A DNA stretch of 64,000 nucleotides from Microbacterium sp. LWH13-1.2 (GTDB lineage: Bacteria > Actinomycetota > Actinomycetes > Actinomycetales > Microbacteriaceae): contig NZ_CP151635.1 of assembly GCF_038397735.1 (NCBI RefSeq), positions 3,348,001 to 3,412,000 on the forward strand. Reading direction: 5' to 3'. The position numbers were made by a program, and so were the translations under genes. The notes below the pieces were generated by a model. It worked only from the letters and a program-made list of their open reading frames with translations. It did no database searches and was not told the origin of the DNA. Shown one piece after another: positions 1-10,361 of the stretch; positions within the stretch are counted from its first letter, which is position 1, and every line of letters begins with the position of its first letter.

Positions 1-840
1 GGCGATCGCCGCGGAGTTCAGGTCGCCGCGTCGCAGGGCCTGGGCGGCGCGTGCCACCGTGGCGGACGAGGACGGACGATCGGCCGGCTTCTTGGCGATC
101 ATCGCCATGACGAGGTTCTGCACCGGGATCGGCACGGTCGGCGGCAGCGGCGGAGGCTGCTCGTTGATCTGAGCCATCGCGATCGCGACCTGCGACTCAC
201 CGGTGAACGGACGCTTGCCCGCGAGGCACTCGTACGCGACGATTCCCAGCGAGTAGGTGTCGGTCGCGGGGGAGGCCGGGTGTCCCGACGCCTGCTCCGG
301 CGAGAGGTACTGCACAGTTCCCATGACCTGGCCGGTGGCCGTCAGCGGCACCTGGTCGGCGATGCGGGCGATGCCGAAGTCGGTGATCTTCACGCGTCCG
401 TCGGGCGTGATCAGCAGGTTTCCCGGCTTGATGTCGCGGTGAACGAGACCGGCCGCGTGGGCGGCCTGCAGTGCGGATGCCGTCTGGGCGACGATGTCGA
501 GCGTCTTGTCGGCGCTCAGGGCGCCGTCGCGTTCGAGAACGGTCGACAGGGCCTCGCCGGGCACGAGCTCCATGACGAGGTAGGCGCTGCCGTTCTCCTC
601 GCCGTAGTCGAAGACGCTCGCGATGCCCTCATGGTTGACGAGTGCGGCATGGCGCGCTTCAGCGCGGAACCGCTCGAGGAACCCGGGGTCCCCCATGTAC
701 TCGTCCTTGAGGATCTTGATCGCGACGGTGCGTCCGATGACGTGATCCGTCGCCTCCCACACCTCGCCCATGCCGCCGATCGCAATACGCGACTGCAGCT
801 CGTAGCGACCACCGAACGACACACCCTGCGTCGGTCTCAT
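1..840 (-). CDS. pknA: Serine/threonine protein kinase PknA, C-terminal part cut by window edge
   Basis: The visible 280 codons hold an almost complete Hanks-type kinase domain. It starts [15 protein letters not shown], with a glycine-rich loop IGGMGEVW near residues 21-28, the ATP lysine in VAIK (about residue 42), the catalytic loop HRDIKPGN, the magnesium-binding DFG and an SPEQ activation-segment end. The 3' part lies beyond position 1, so any transmembrane or PASTA region cannot be seen. The start overlaps the pbpA stop by 4 bases (ATGA), so translation is probably coupled. Actinomycetes carry this kinase in the order fhaA-fhaB-pstP-rodA-pbpA-pknA-pknB, which fits PknA rather than PknB. 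The family phosphorylates cell-division and wall-synthesis proteins and FHA-domain partners. Confidence 0.93.
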   Translation of the reverse strand, partial: MRPTQGVSFGGRYELQSRIAIGGMGEVWEATDHVIGRTVAIKILKDEYMGDPGFLERFRAEARHAALVNHEGIASVFDYGEENGSAYLVMELVPGEALSTVLERDGALSADKTLDIVAQTASALQAAHAAGLVHRDIKPGNLLITPDGRVKITDFGIARIADQVPLTATGQVMGTVQYLSPEQASGHPASPATDTYSLGIVAYECLAGKRPFTGESQVAIAMAQINEQPPPLPPTVPIPVQNLVMAMIAKKPADRPSSSATVARAAQALRRGDLNSAAIA

Positions 841-2291
841 CTGCCCAGCACCGCCTCTATGACCTTCTTTGCAATCGGAGCGGCGATGGTGTCGCCGGAT
901 CCTAACTGCCCTTGTCCACCGCCGTCTTCGACGAGGACCGCTACTGCCACCTCGGGGTCGTCCGCCGGCGCGAAGCCGGTGAACCACAACGTGTAAGGCT
1001 TGTTCCCGTTCTCGGTCGTGCCGGTCTTTCCCGCCACATCGACCCCGTCTATTCTTGCACCCTGCGCAGCCCCGTTCGAGACGCTGGCGACCATGGATGC
1101 CGTGATCTGATCCGCGATCGTCCCATCGAACGCACGACCGAACTCGGAGTCGTCGTCGGCCCTGACCACCGAGAGGTCGTTGCCGATCACGGTGTCGACC
1201 AGACGGGGGTTCATGACGACGCCGTCATTGGCGATTCCGGCCGCGACCATCGCGATCTGCAGCGGCGTCGCGGTGACCTGTCCCTGGCCGAATCCGGTGA
1301 GCGCGGTCTGTGCGTCGTCGAGTGCCCGAGGGTAGCTCGACGGCGTCGATTCCAGCGGCGTCGAGAAGCTCGTGTTGAAGCCGAACTTCTCGGCCATCGC
1401 GCGGATCGCGTCGTCGCCCAGCTCGACGGCGAGCTCGGCCATCGGGATGTTGCAGCTCAGCCGGATCGCCTCGGAGATCGTCACGGTGTCGCCGCTGCCG
1501 CATGTGCCGCCCCAGGCGTTCGACACCGTGTTGCTGGATCCGGGGAGTGTGTAGCGCGCGGGGTTCGGCAGGGTCGAGTCGGGCGTCCAGTTGCCGGACT
1601 CGTATGCTGCGGCAGCCACGACGAGCTTGAACGTCGACCCCGGAGGGTTGAGGTCGCCGGCGATCGCCCGGTTCGACAGAGGCTTGGCGGGGTCGTCGAC
1701 GAGTTGATCGTAGGTCGCGTTCGCAGCATCCGCGTCGTGGGTCGCGAGCTGGTTCGTGTCGAACCCGGGGGTCGAGACCATCGCGAGGATGCGTCCGGTC
1801 TTCGGCTCGATCGCCACGACCGCGCCGTTGAGTCCGTCGAGGGCCTGGTACGCCGCGGTCTGCGCCGCCGTGTCGAGTGACAGCTCGACGCTGAATCCGC
1901 TCTGCGGCTGGCCCGACAGGATCCGCTCGATCTCGGCGAAGAATGCGCTCGACCCGGTACCCGAGAGGTCGGCGTTCATGGCCCGTTCGATGCCGGTGGC
2001 CGACTGCAGAGCCGGGTTGAAGTACCCGGTCACGGGCGCCCACACGGAGGCATCCGTGTAGACGCGCTGGAACTGGTACTTGTCATCCGACGGGGTCGAC
2101 GAGGCGATCGCGACGTCGTCGACGATGATCGATCCACGCTGGATCTCGTAGCTGTCGAGCAGTGTGCGGCGGTTGTTGGGGTTCTGCGCGAGGGAATCGG
2201 CTTCGACGACCTGGATCCAGCTGGTCGCCGCGAAGAGCGAGATGAACATGAACAGCATCACGATGCTGAGACGGCGGAGTTCTTTCGTCAT
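837..2291 (-). CDS. pbpA: Class B penicillin-binding protein (peptidoglycan transpeptidase)
   Basis: This 484-residue protein has one N-terminal membrane anchor (about residues 8-28) and a PBP dimerisation region, followed by the transpeptidase domain. All three penicilloyl-serine transferase motifs are visible: S219-T-F-K222 (nucleophile serine), S279-C-N281 and K422-T-G424. The length matches actinobacterial PbpA. The domain cross-links peptide stems on the outer face of the membrane and works with the RodA-type glycosyltransferase encoded immediately upstream, one base away. It overlaps the kinase gene by 4 bases. The operon setting suggests regulation by PknA/PknB and PstP. Confidence 0.95.
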   Translation of the reverse strand: MTKELRRLSIVMLFMFISLFAATSWIQVVEADSLAQNPNNRRTLLDSYEIQRGSIIVDDVAIASSTPSDDKYQFQRVYTDASVWAPVTGYFNPALQSATGIERAMNADLSGTGSSAFFAEIERILSGQPQSGFSVELSLDTAAQTAAYQALDGLNGAVVAIEPKTGRILAMVSTPGFDTNQLATHDADAANATYDQLVDDPAKPLSNRAIAGDLNPPGSTFKLVVAAAAYESGNWTPDSTLPNPARYTLPGSSNTVSNAWGGTCGSGDTVTISEAIRLSCNIPMAELAVELGDDAIRAMAEKFGFNTSFSTPLESTPSSYPRALDDAQTALTGFGQGQVTATPLQIAMVAAGIANDGVVMNPRLVDTVIGNDLSVVRADDDSEFGRAFDGTIADQITASMVASVSNGAAQGARIDGVDVAGKTGTTENGNKPYTLWFTGFAPADDPEVAVAVLVEDGGGQGQLGSGDTIAAPIAKKVIEAVLGR

Positions 2292-2292
2292 G

Positions 2293-3674
2293 TCAGCCGA
2301 TCACCGCCCTGGGTTGGCTGCGGACGCCGTCGGAGATGCGCAGCAGGATCGCGACGATCAGCCAGTTCGCCACGAGCGAGGACCCACCGGCGGCGAGGAA
2401 GGGGGTGGTCAGACCGGTGAGGGGGATGACCCGGGTCACGCCACCGACCATGATGAACACCTGCAGGGCGATCGTGAACGAGAGGCCGATGCCGAGCAGC
2501 TTGCCGAAGTCGTCCTGACCCGCGAGCCCGATCCGCACTCCGCGGCTCACGAACACCATGTAGAGGCAGAGGATGGCGAAGAGCCCGATCAGCCCGATCT
2601 CCTCGCCGAGGCTCGTGATGATGTAGTCGCTGTGCGCGAGCGGTGTGACGTCGGGGCGCCCCTGGCCCCACCCGGTGCCGAGCAGGCCGCCGTGCGCGAG
2701 ACCGAACAGACCCTGCATGGGCTGGAATCCGGCGTTGTCGGGGTCGACCTTGTCGGGGTCGAAGAGGAACAGCCAGTTCGTGAAGCGACCCTGCACGTAG
2801 CTGAGGATCTGGGTCGCGACCGCGACGCCGGCGGCGACGAGACCCAGACCGATGAGCACCCAGCTGGTCTTGCCTGTGGCGACGTAGAGCATCGCGACGA
2901 ACATCCCGAAGATGAGCGTTCCGGTGCCGAGGTCACGCTGGATCACGATGATGCCCAGCGAGATGGCCCACACCACGAGCACCGGCCCGAGCTCGCGCAT
3001 GCGCGGCCAGGTGATGCCGAGGAACTTCGTGCCGACAGACGTCAGGCTCTCCCTTGTGCGCACCAGATAGCCGGCGAAGAAGATCGCGAGACAGATCTTC
3101 GCGAGCTCACCCGGCTGGAAGGCGAACATGCCGCCGAGCGACACCCACACCGCGGCGTTCGCGTCGGGGATGCGGAGTCCCGGCACGAACGGCAGCAGGA
3201 GCAGCAGGATGCCGGAGAGACCGAAGATGTACGTGTACCGGAACAGCACACGGTAGTTGCGCAGCATGATCACGACGGTGATCGCGCCGGCCAGCGAGAT
3301 GGCGGTCCAGGCGAGCTGCTTCGTCGAGTACGCGTTCCAGCCCGTGAGGGACTTCGCGATGTCGATGCGGTAGATCATCGCGATGCCGAGGCCCGTGAGC
3401 AGGGTAGCGATGGGCAGCAGGAAAGGGTCGGCGGCTGAGGCGACCGCCCGCAGCACGAAGTGGACGGCGAAGGCGAGAACGGCCAGGCCGCCGCCGATCG
3501 CGAGGATCATCGGGTCGATCAGGCCGAGTGCGCCGAGCTGCACGAGGGTGAGGGCCGCGCCGCTGATCGCGACGGCGAAGAGGAGCAGCCAGAACTCGCG
3601 GTTGCGCTGCGTCTGCGGCATCCGCATGCGCTTGAGCGCCTTGATGACGCTGGTGTCCGCCGTGACGTCGGTGG

Positions 3675-3678
<4 letters not shown>
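2293..3678 (-). CDS. rodA: RodA/FtsW-type peptidoglycan glycosyltransferase (SEDS)
   Basis: A 461-residue polytopic membrane protein with about ten to twelve hydrophobic segments. Typical SEDS features are visible, including the PGELAKI segment and a long extracytoplasmic loop. The family polymerises lipid II into glycan strands and pairs with a class B PBP, here PbpA. The open frame runs much further upstream, but I choose the ATG at 3678 (MTTDVTADTSV): it overlaps the phosphatase stop by 4 bases (ATGA) and gives the normal length. The upstream in-frame stretch is a shadow of the phosphatase gene. Confidence 0.94.
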
Positions 3679-4964
<1,286 letters not shown>

Positions 4965-4971
4965 GCCGGGG

Positions 4972-5499
4972 TCAGGCTCGCAGCTCGAAGGTCGTGGCGC
5001 CCACCTTGATCGGGGTGCCGAGAGCGAGGCCGACCGGACCGCCGGTCACCCGCTGACCGGCGACGAAGGTGCCGTTGGTCGAGTCGAGGTCCTGGATGGC
5101 CCAGCTGTCGCCGCGCAGCAGCAGGCGCGCGTGGTGGCTGGAGGTGTAGTCGTCGCGGATCACGAGGGCGGACTCGCTCGAGCGGCCGATCGTGAGGGTG
5201 TCGGTGCCCAGCGGGAGCTCGAGCCCGGCTTTGGGGCCGGACGTGATCACGAGCCGCTTCGCGGTCGCGACGGTCGCAGGACCGGTGCTGGGCTTCGCCG
5301 ACGAGGGGCGGGATGCCGCGGGGGCGGCTGTCGGAGCCGGTGCCGGAGTCGCCGCAGCGGCCTCGGCCGGGAGCTTTCGCACCTTCATGCCGAACAGATC
5401 GGCCCGGAGCGAGTAGACGACCCCGAACACGAAGAACCACAGCAGCAGCAGGAAGCCGATGCGCAGGAGCAGCAGGACGAGTTCGCTGGGAGTGCTCAC
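4972..5499 (-). CDS. fhaB: FHA-domain membrane protein FhaB
   Basis: A 175-residue protein with one N-terminal membrane helix (about residues 7-30), an Ala/Pro-rich linker and a C-terminal forkhead-associated domain. The FHA signature residues GRSSES, SSHHARL and STNGTFV are present, so it should bind phosphothreonine peptides made by the PknA/PknB kinases. It starts with GTG and overlaps the fhaA stop by 4 bases (GTGA). Confidence 0.94.
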   Translation of the reverse strand: MSTPSELVLLLLRIGFLLLLWFFVFGVVYSLRADLFGMKVRKLPAEAAAATPAPAPTAAPAASRPSSAKPSTGPATVATAKRLVITSGPKAGLELPLGTDTLTIGRSSESALVIRDDYTSSHHARLLLRGDSWAIQDLDSTNGTFVAGQRVTGGPVGLALGTPIKVGATTFELRA

Positions 5500-6224
5500 G
5501 AGAGGGCTCCGAACGCGCGGGTCGCGTCGTCGTCACGCGGCCGAGGAGGGCGTGACGGAGAGGCGACGGGAACGATGCGGAACACCAGATCGGTGCGTCC
5601 GATGGTGATGGTGGTGTCGGTGGGGAGTGCGGCTTCCCGCACCTTGTCGCCGTTCACCTTGGTGCCGTTGGTCGAGCCGAGGTCGCGCATCATGGCGCGC
5701 TCGCCGTCCCAGAGGACTTCGACGTGCTTGCGGCTGGATCCGGCGTCCGCGATCGTGATGTCGGCATCCGTGCCCCGGCCGATGACCGTGCGGGCGCGGG
5801 TGAGTGAGTGGCGGCGTCCGTCGACGTCGATCACGGCCTGCCAGTTGACGCGGCCCTCGACCGTGCCTGAGCTGACGTTGATCGTGCCGGTGGCGATCTT
5901 GTCGTCGCCCTCGAGGCTGAGGGAGAGCGGACCCGAGAAGCTGTAGCCCTGCGACTTCGCGTGCTTGGTGAGAAGTGCGTGCAGCTCGTCTGTGAGGGCC
6001 CCGCCGAGGCTCAGCATGCGGTCGGCGTCGTCGGTGCTCAGGCGCACGACGAAGTTATTGGGCGCGATGATGCGGTCTCTGCTCACCACAGCCGCTTTGG
6101 TGTCCGCTTCACGCCGAAGGGCCGAAGCGATCTCCACGGGCTGGATGCCGCTACGGAAGGTCTTCGCGAAGGCGCTGTTCACAGCGCGCTCGAGACCCTT
6201 CTCAAAGCTGTCAAGTAGTCCCAC
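5496..6224 (-). CDS. fhaA: FhaA: DUF3662 domain plus FHA domain
   Basis: This 242-residue cytoplasmic protein is the first gene of the operon. The N-terminal part (MGLLDSFEKGLERAV) matches the FhaA N-terminal domain. The C-terminal third is an FHA domain with GRGTDAD, SSRKHVEV and STNGTKVNG. It binds phosphothreonine on partners of the cell-wall machinery. The start is GTG at 6224 with a good ribosome binding site (AGAGGAG) about 4 bases upstream. The Mycobacterium protein is longer, with an extended linker between the two domains; here the linker is short. Confidence 0.94.
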   Translation of the reverse strand: MGLLDSFEKGLERAVNSAFAKTFRSGIQPVEIASALRREADTKAAVVSRDRIIAPNNFVVRLSTDDADRMLSLGGALTDELHALLTKHAKSQGYSFSGPLSLSLEGDDKIATGTINVSSGTVEGRVNWQAVIDVDGRRHSLTRARTVIGRGTDADITIADAGSSRKHVEVLWDGERAMMRDLGSTNGTKVNGDKVREAALPTDTTITIGRTDLVFRIVPVASPSRPPRPRDDDATRAFGALS

Positions 6225-6540
6225 TGGGCTCCTCTGGCATGCCGACCGGTAGGGACATCGTAGCCAGGTGTCCTGGGTGAACGCCGTCGCAGGGCGGAAG
6301 AACCCCGAGATTCCGGGGGAGTGGGAGAGGGTGCGGGCGTCTGGTGGCGGCGTATCGCGGTGGTCTTTCGTTCGCAGTTCGGGCGGAGATCTGCGTCTGG
6401 GGAGGAGGAACTCGGGGAGATCCTCCTCCCGTGGGGCAGAAGTCCTCCGGAGGGGATGCTCAGGTGCGGCCTCGGTTTCTTCGTGGGGCGGATCGCGTGA
6501 TATCTTTGGGAAGTTGAGTTCTTCGGAGCCCGACAGACTC
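6225..6540. other. Intergenic region between fhaA and tRNA-Leu
   Basis: This 316-base stretch separates the fhaA start from the tRNA. The fhaA ribosome binding site lies at its left end and the fhaA and tRNA promoters must lie inside it. The + strand is markedly purine-rich (runs such as GGGGAGGAGGA and GGAGGGGATG). An open frame of about 97 codons crosses it on the + strand and runs into the tRNA, so I do not call it a gene. I see no repeat or protein motif here. Confidence 0.6.
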
Positions 6541-6623
6541 GCGCGAGTGGCGGAATGGTAGACGCGCTGGCTTCAGGTGCCAGTGTCCTTATGGACGTGG
6601 GGGTTCAAGTCCCCCCTCGCGCA
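6541..6623 (+). tRNA. tRNA-Leu, anticodon CAG
   Basis: The acceptor stem GCGCGAG (6541-6547) pairs perfectly with CTCGCGC (6616-6622), followed by discriminator base A. The anticodon stem CTGGC/GCCAG frames the loop TTCAGGT, giving anticodon CAG. A long variable arm and a T-loop containing GGTTCAAGTCC complete a class II tRNA. The 3' CCA is not encoded. tRNA genes are common integration targets, but I found no second copy of the tRNA 3' end and no integrase in the window. Confidence 0.97.
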
Positions 6624-6669
6624 CAGCGGGCCGTATTCGTAAATACAGCCCAATGCGTTCGTAGATTGA

Positions 6670-6704
6670 AAGAGCCGGTCAGAGTGGTTTTCTGACCGGC
6701 TCTT
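6670..6704 (+). terminator. Perfect 14-bp hairpin behind tRNA-Leu
   Basis: The arm AAGAGCCGGTCAGA (6670-6683) pairs with TCTGACCGGCTCTT (6691-6704) around a 7-base loop. No mismatch is present. It lies 46 bases after the tRNA and probably terminates its transcript, although a long T tract is missing. Confidence 0.8.
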
Positions 6705-6936
6705 CGCATCGATGACCGTCATCGACGGCGGGCGTCAGAGCTGGCCGTCGTCCAGTAGCGGCTTCCTTCACATGCGCTCACCGCCGGCGCCACGTCTGTC
6801 CGGCCCGTGACGCTATTCGAGGCGCCGCTCGCACTAGTTGGCTTGGGATCACCCTGCAGAATCGTGGAGGGCGGTCGGCCATCCGCTCACGTACTGAGCG
6901 ACTAGGACATGACTGACCTGATCTACCCGCCGATGA

Positions 6937-8403
6937 TTACTTCAGCCCGTCGCAGCAGAAGCGATACTTCTGCCCGCTTCCGCAGCGGCACTGCCGGTAC
7001 ACACCGAGTCTGGCGTCGCGGTCTTCGTCGATCTCGGGGACGGCGAGCGAGCGCGCATCCATGTCCCAGATTGCCTCCCCTGACGTGACGGCGACACTCA
7101 TGCCGAGCTCTTGCGGGATACCCCACGGTGTTTCCGTGTTGACGTCGTAGCTTGCGGGGGTGGGGACGACCTGTTCCAACTCGTCTTTCGCGTTGCGGTG
7201 GTGCGAGATCAGAGATGACCAGATCCGGATGGGGCCCCGGTCTTTCTTGTGCCGGAGGGCATCGTCGACGAATGTGCCGGCGACCGCAGTCGCCGTCGCC
7301 GCTCCGAAGCTGCCGGCCACGAGGTCCGTGGCGAGTGCCGCGGCGATGCCGTACTTGTTGGCGGTCAACGATGCGCCAAGGCGAGAGAGAAAACCGTCCG
7401 AGCCTGCGCGCTCGGCCTGCTGGATCAGGGGGCGAAGGAGCGCATCCTCCTGGTCGCGAACATGGGCACCAGCCGTGGTCGGATCATCCAGCGGTGTCCC
7501 CTGGTATACCTCGTGCAGTTGAGCTCGGAACTCCCCGAAAGCGGCTTCATCATGTACGGCTCGGATCACAGAGGGGGTCAACCCGTGGAAGACGGGGAGT
7601 CCGGATCGCAGGACCGCTTCGACGACAGATGCGGAGGTTCCCGCAACGCGGCTGATTCCTTGCCGGCAGAGGAACTGTTCGTGCGCGAAAGGCGCGGTGT
7701 AGGTCACGCCGTAGGTGTCTGAGAGGGTGAACTCGCGAGCGAAGTAGCGGTAGCCGTGGTCGATGGCGTTGCGAATCCCCGGGGACGGGTCGGGTCCAGG
7801 TGCGAACACGAACAACCCGCGCATGTTGTCTTCGGAGGCGATCTCATATGCGGCGAACCGCGCGGCGTAATCGACGGGGTCCAGCGTGATGTGGGTCCGA
7901 AGGTCGCGCCGCAGACGTTCAATGGTCTGGCGCTGCTGGAGGTATACGGGTTCGGTGGGGACAGGCACGACCAGGCCTGATTCAATCAGTGGCCGCATGC
8001 GCATCAGTTGGGGTATCACCGAGTTGAGGAACGCGCGGGTGGTCCGCGTACGGGTCTCCGCGTCATCCTCGGGATGGTGGAAGCCGCGACGAGCGCTCAG
8101 CATGTGTTCGTTTCTGTACTGTTCCACCGCGAACCAGTCGGCGATGGGGTCGCGGACAAGCACTTGGCCGCTGTAAAGGAGGCTCGACATGACCATGTCC
8201 CCGCCGAGGTGAAGGAAGTTCGCTGATGGCCAGCCTCCGAGGTAGATGGGGTGCAGGGTGGGGTCTATCTCGGGCGTGAAGCTCGTCGAGAACTCGCGCA
8301 CTCGCTCACCGAAGGCGTCGATGTCTCTCCCGGAGAGGCGCGAGAAGTCTTGGTCCTCCTTGCCGGTGAGGTACCCCTCGATGACGTCGATGGTCGATAG
8401 CAT
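6937..8403 (-). CDS. Unknown protein with C-terminal SEC-C zinc motif
   Basis: This 488-residue protein is not recognised over most of its length. The last residues read CRCGSGQKYRFCC, the SEC-C metal-binding motif (CxC...CC) named for its presence at the end of SecA and found in many nucleic-acid-associated and stress proteins. An Ala-rich hydrophobic patch (about residues 360-385) could be a buried or membrane-associated helix. I choose the ATG at 8403. An upstream in-frame extension of 32 codons is Arg/His-rich and non-coding in character. It is read divergently from the gene at 8619 with a 215-base spacer. A role in the defence-like neighbourhood is inference only. Confidence 0.75.
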   Translation of the reverse strand: MLSTIDVIEGYLTGKEDQDFSRLSGRDIDAFGERVREFSTSFTPEIDPTLHPIYLGGWPSANFLHLGGDMVMSSLLYSGQVLVRDPIADWFAVEQYRNEHMLSARRGFHHPEDDAETRTRTTRAFLNSVIPQLMRMRPLIESGLVVPVPTEPVYLQQRQTIERLRRDLRTHITLDPVDYAARFAAYEIASEDNMRGLFVFAPGPDPSPGIRNAIDHGYRYFAREFTLSDTYGVTYTAPFAHEQFLCRQGISRVAGTSASVVEAVLRSGLPVFHGLTPSVIRAVHDEAAFGEFRAQLHEVYQGTPLDDPTTAGAHVRDQEDALLRPLIQQAERAGSDGFLSRLGASLTANKYGIAAALATDLVAGSFGAATATAVAGTFVDDALRHKKDRGPIRIWSSLISHHRNAKDELEQVVPTPASYDVNTETPWGIPQELGMSVAVTSGEAIWDMDARSLAVPEIDEDRDARLGVYRQCRCGSGQKYRFCCDGLK

Positions 8404-8499
8404 CTGCTCATCATCGCGTGCGTGACCGACGTTCGGCGCGAAGTTCTGTCGGTGGGGGATGGGACGATGTGGGCATGAGTGGACCCTCCGGTATGTCAC

Positions 8500-8520
8500 G
8501 AGGCGCAGAGGATGCGCCTC
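8500..8520. promoter_or_regulatory. 8-bp inverted repeat in the divergent spacer
   Basis: GAGGCGCA and TGCGCCTC form a perfect 8-bp dyad around GAGGA. It lies between the divergent starts at 8403 and 8619, where both promoters must be. It could be an operator shared by the two genes or a short hairpin in the leader of the right-hand one. Confidence 0.35.
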
Positions 8521-8618
8521 TGACGCCTCATCGCACTGTGTGGGAGGGGATTCGGAAACGGGCTCGTTCTCGCGGTACCGCGGCTGGTGCCTTTGACATC
8601 GGCGGAGAAGTTCCGACG

Positions 8619-9905
8619 ATGCGTGTCGTGATAGATCCGCTGATCTCGCTGGATGAGGCCACGACTCGGTACGTCGACATCCTTCGCTCCGACGACCCGA
8701 ACATCACCGTGCTCCGACGATTCGACGACGCGAAGGACCTCCGGAGCGAAGGCGATTACACCGTCATCGAACCACGCGAGCTGAAAACGGAGAACGGGTG
8801 GGGTGGCGTCACCGAGATGCGCGACGGGCGAGCGTGGAACCGGGCGATCCCCCATGCCGAGAACAACATTCAGTCGGCGTACAACTGGGCCGCGCACTAC
8901 GGTCTCGACCCCGAGGAGGCCCGAGCTCGGGAACTCGATGCGCAAGCCGCGATCTCGCTTGACGCGGATCTGTACGTAACTGATAACGCGTTTGCTTTGC
9001 ACGGCATGCGGATGCGGAGCGCATGTACGGTCGCGGATGCTTTCGCGGTCCTTGGTTTGCATCAGCGCCTACGTAGCCGAATTCTCGTCGGCACGACGCA
9101 TGCGCGCTTCATCAGCACCTGGATGGCGGAGCATGTTCAGGCGATTGGCATGCTTCCCTCCGTGTCGGCGCAGTTCGCGGACGACGACGATGCGCCTCGG
9201 CCGAGCGATGAGGCCCTTGCGCTTCTGCGCGCGATGTTGGTTCGCGTGAAGCGCGCTCTCGCGAGTCGTGACCGGCTGTTGGTGTCCAGCTTGCATCCGG
9301 ACGGGATCCTGGGTTTTGAAGGGCCTGATGAACTCGTCGAACGAACTGTCGTCAGTCTCCAGGGTCTCTTCGATGCGGCCGCCCGCGCGCTCAACTCGGA
9401 GTTGCGGGAGCCGTTTCCTCTCACCCGCGTGTCTTTCGCGCAGAAGGACTTCCGTGCAGCGCTTCCCGATCCAGTGCGCGCTCTGCTGGAACAGCGAGAG
9501 AACCGGACGCTTCGCGAGCTGATATCGACGCTCCGCAACACGATCCACAACGAGCCGTTCGGTCGTGCAGCCTTCGAAAAGAGCGGCGAAGTCGAGGCCC
9601 TCGCGACGCTCGAGGGAGAACCAGCGACCCGGTTTCGCGCACTTGCCAAGCAGAGCGGGCAGACGCACTGGTGGACCCTCTTCGAGGATGCGCCGTCGAT
9701 ACCCGGGCGGGAGCTCGAAGTCGTACTTCGCCCAATCCCGCTCGTCGACGATCTCGTAGTCCTCTCGGGTCAACTGGCGAACGCGCTCATCGCGGCAGCG
9801 CCGTGGGCGACCCGGGCGTTCCAACCGTCGACGTCTCCGGATGACTGGTCGACGTATCCGCCGTATGCGGATGCGGTTCGACGCGGGTACGGCCTGGGCC
9901 GGTGA
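8619..9905 (+). CDS. Unknown 428-residue protein, possibly with an N-terminal PIN-like domain
   Basis: The frame is open from 8418, but I choose the ATG at 8619. It has a strong ribosome binding site (GGAGAAG) 8 bases upstream, and G/C preference at third codon positions begins there. The N-terminus reads MRVVIDPLISLDE and a second acidic strand reads LDADLYVTDN near residues 115-123. This spacing of acidic residues after hydrophobic strands recalls PIN-type nucleases, but the match is weak and I do not assert it. The middle is predicted helical. The C-terminus has no recognised motif. It is divergent from the SEC-C protein gene. Confidence 0.7.
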   Translation: MRVVIDPLISLDEATTRYVDILRSDDPNITVLRRFDDAKDLRSEGDYTVIEPRELKTENGWGGVTEMRDGRAWNRAIPHAENNIQSAYNWAAHYGLDPEEARARELDAQAAISLDADLYVTDNAFALHGMRMRSACTVADAFAVLGLHQRLRSRILVGTTHARFISTWMAEHVQAIGMLPSVSAQFADDDDAPRPSDEALALLRAMLVRVKRALASRDRLLVSSLHPDGILGFEGPDELVERTVVSLQGLFDAAARALNSELREPFPLTRVSFAQKDFRAALPDPVRALLEQRENRTLRELISTLRNTIHNEPFGRAAFEKSGEVEALATLEGEPATRFRALAKQSGQTHWWTLFEDAPSIPGRELEVVLRPIPLVDDLVVLSGQLANALIAAAPWATRAFQPSTSPDDWSTYPPYADAVRRGYGLGR

Positions 9906-10064
9906 CGGGAAATCTCGTAACCCTTGCCATTGGCACGACGGCGTAGGTCGCCGTCGCGTCAAAAAGTGTTTCGGCAGAGGCTGACCCGCGAGACAGCTCG
10001 TGGTCGCTCGCGAACGGTACCGCCGACTCAGCCCGTCCAGTTGCCGCAGGGTAGGAGGTAACCG

Positions 10065-10361
10065 GTGATAGGAACGACGATGCCAACAACGGCTGAATGT
10101 GTCGACGCGGTACGCGATGCAGAGGCGCGGGTGGAGGCAGCGCGCCTGGTTCGGGAAGGGTATCGCCGCAGGTCGCCCGAGCTTCTCATCGATGAAGGGC
10201 AAGCTGCTGCCGAGGTTGGGGGTCTGCTCGACCTCGATGAAGAACTCCTGGGTCGCCCTTACATACCGCTCGAGGTCGACGACGTTCTCTGGGGCCGGGT
10301 CACTCTACTCAGCGAGTTCGTGAACCCTGAGGAGCGCTCGGTCAAGGAACCCCGCTGCTAG
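10065..10361 (+). CDS. Small hypothetical protein
   Basis: A 98-residue soluble, acidic protein with an N-terminal helix rich in Ala, Arg and Glu. I choose the GTG at 10065 because a near-perfect ribosome binding site (AGGAGGT) lies 5 bases upstream. The ATG five codons later is less well placed. Its stop shares the CTAG tetranucleotide with the convergent gene at 10358, so the two genes overlap tail to tail. No family recognised. Confidence 0.6.
   Translation: MIGTTMPTTAECVDAVRDAEARVEAARLVREGYRRRSPELLIDEGQAAAEVGGLLDLDEELLGRPYIPLEVDDVLWGRVTLLSEFVNPEERSVKEPRC

Noticed and set aside
2164-3438. Very long + strand frame of 424 codons, acidic and His/Arg-rich
   Set aside because: It is the antisense shadow of pbpA and rodA. 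The composition (Glu, Asp, His, Arg) is what high-GC coding DNA gives in the opposite frame, and no ribosome binding site or motif is present.
6268-6561. 97-codon + strand frame upstream of tRNA-Leu
   Set aside because: It runs into the tRNA gene, is Arg/Ser/Gly-rich, lacks a ribosome binding site and shows no motif.
8475-8618. N-terminal extension of the gene at 8619 from the ATG at 8475
   Set aside because: Third codon positions in this stretch are not G/C-biased, and the ATG at 8619 has a much better ribosome binding site.
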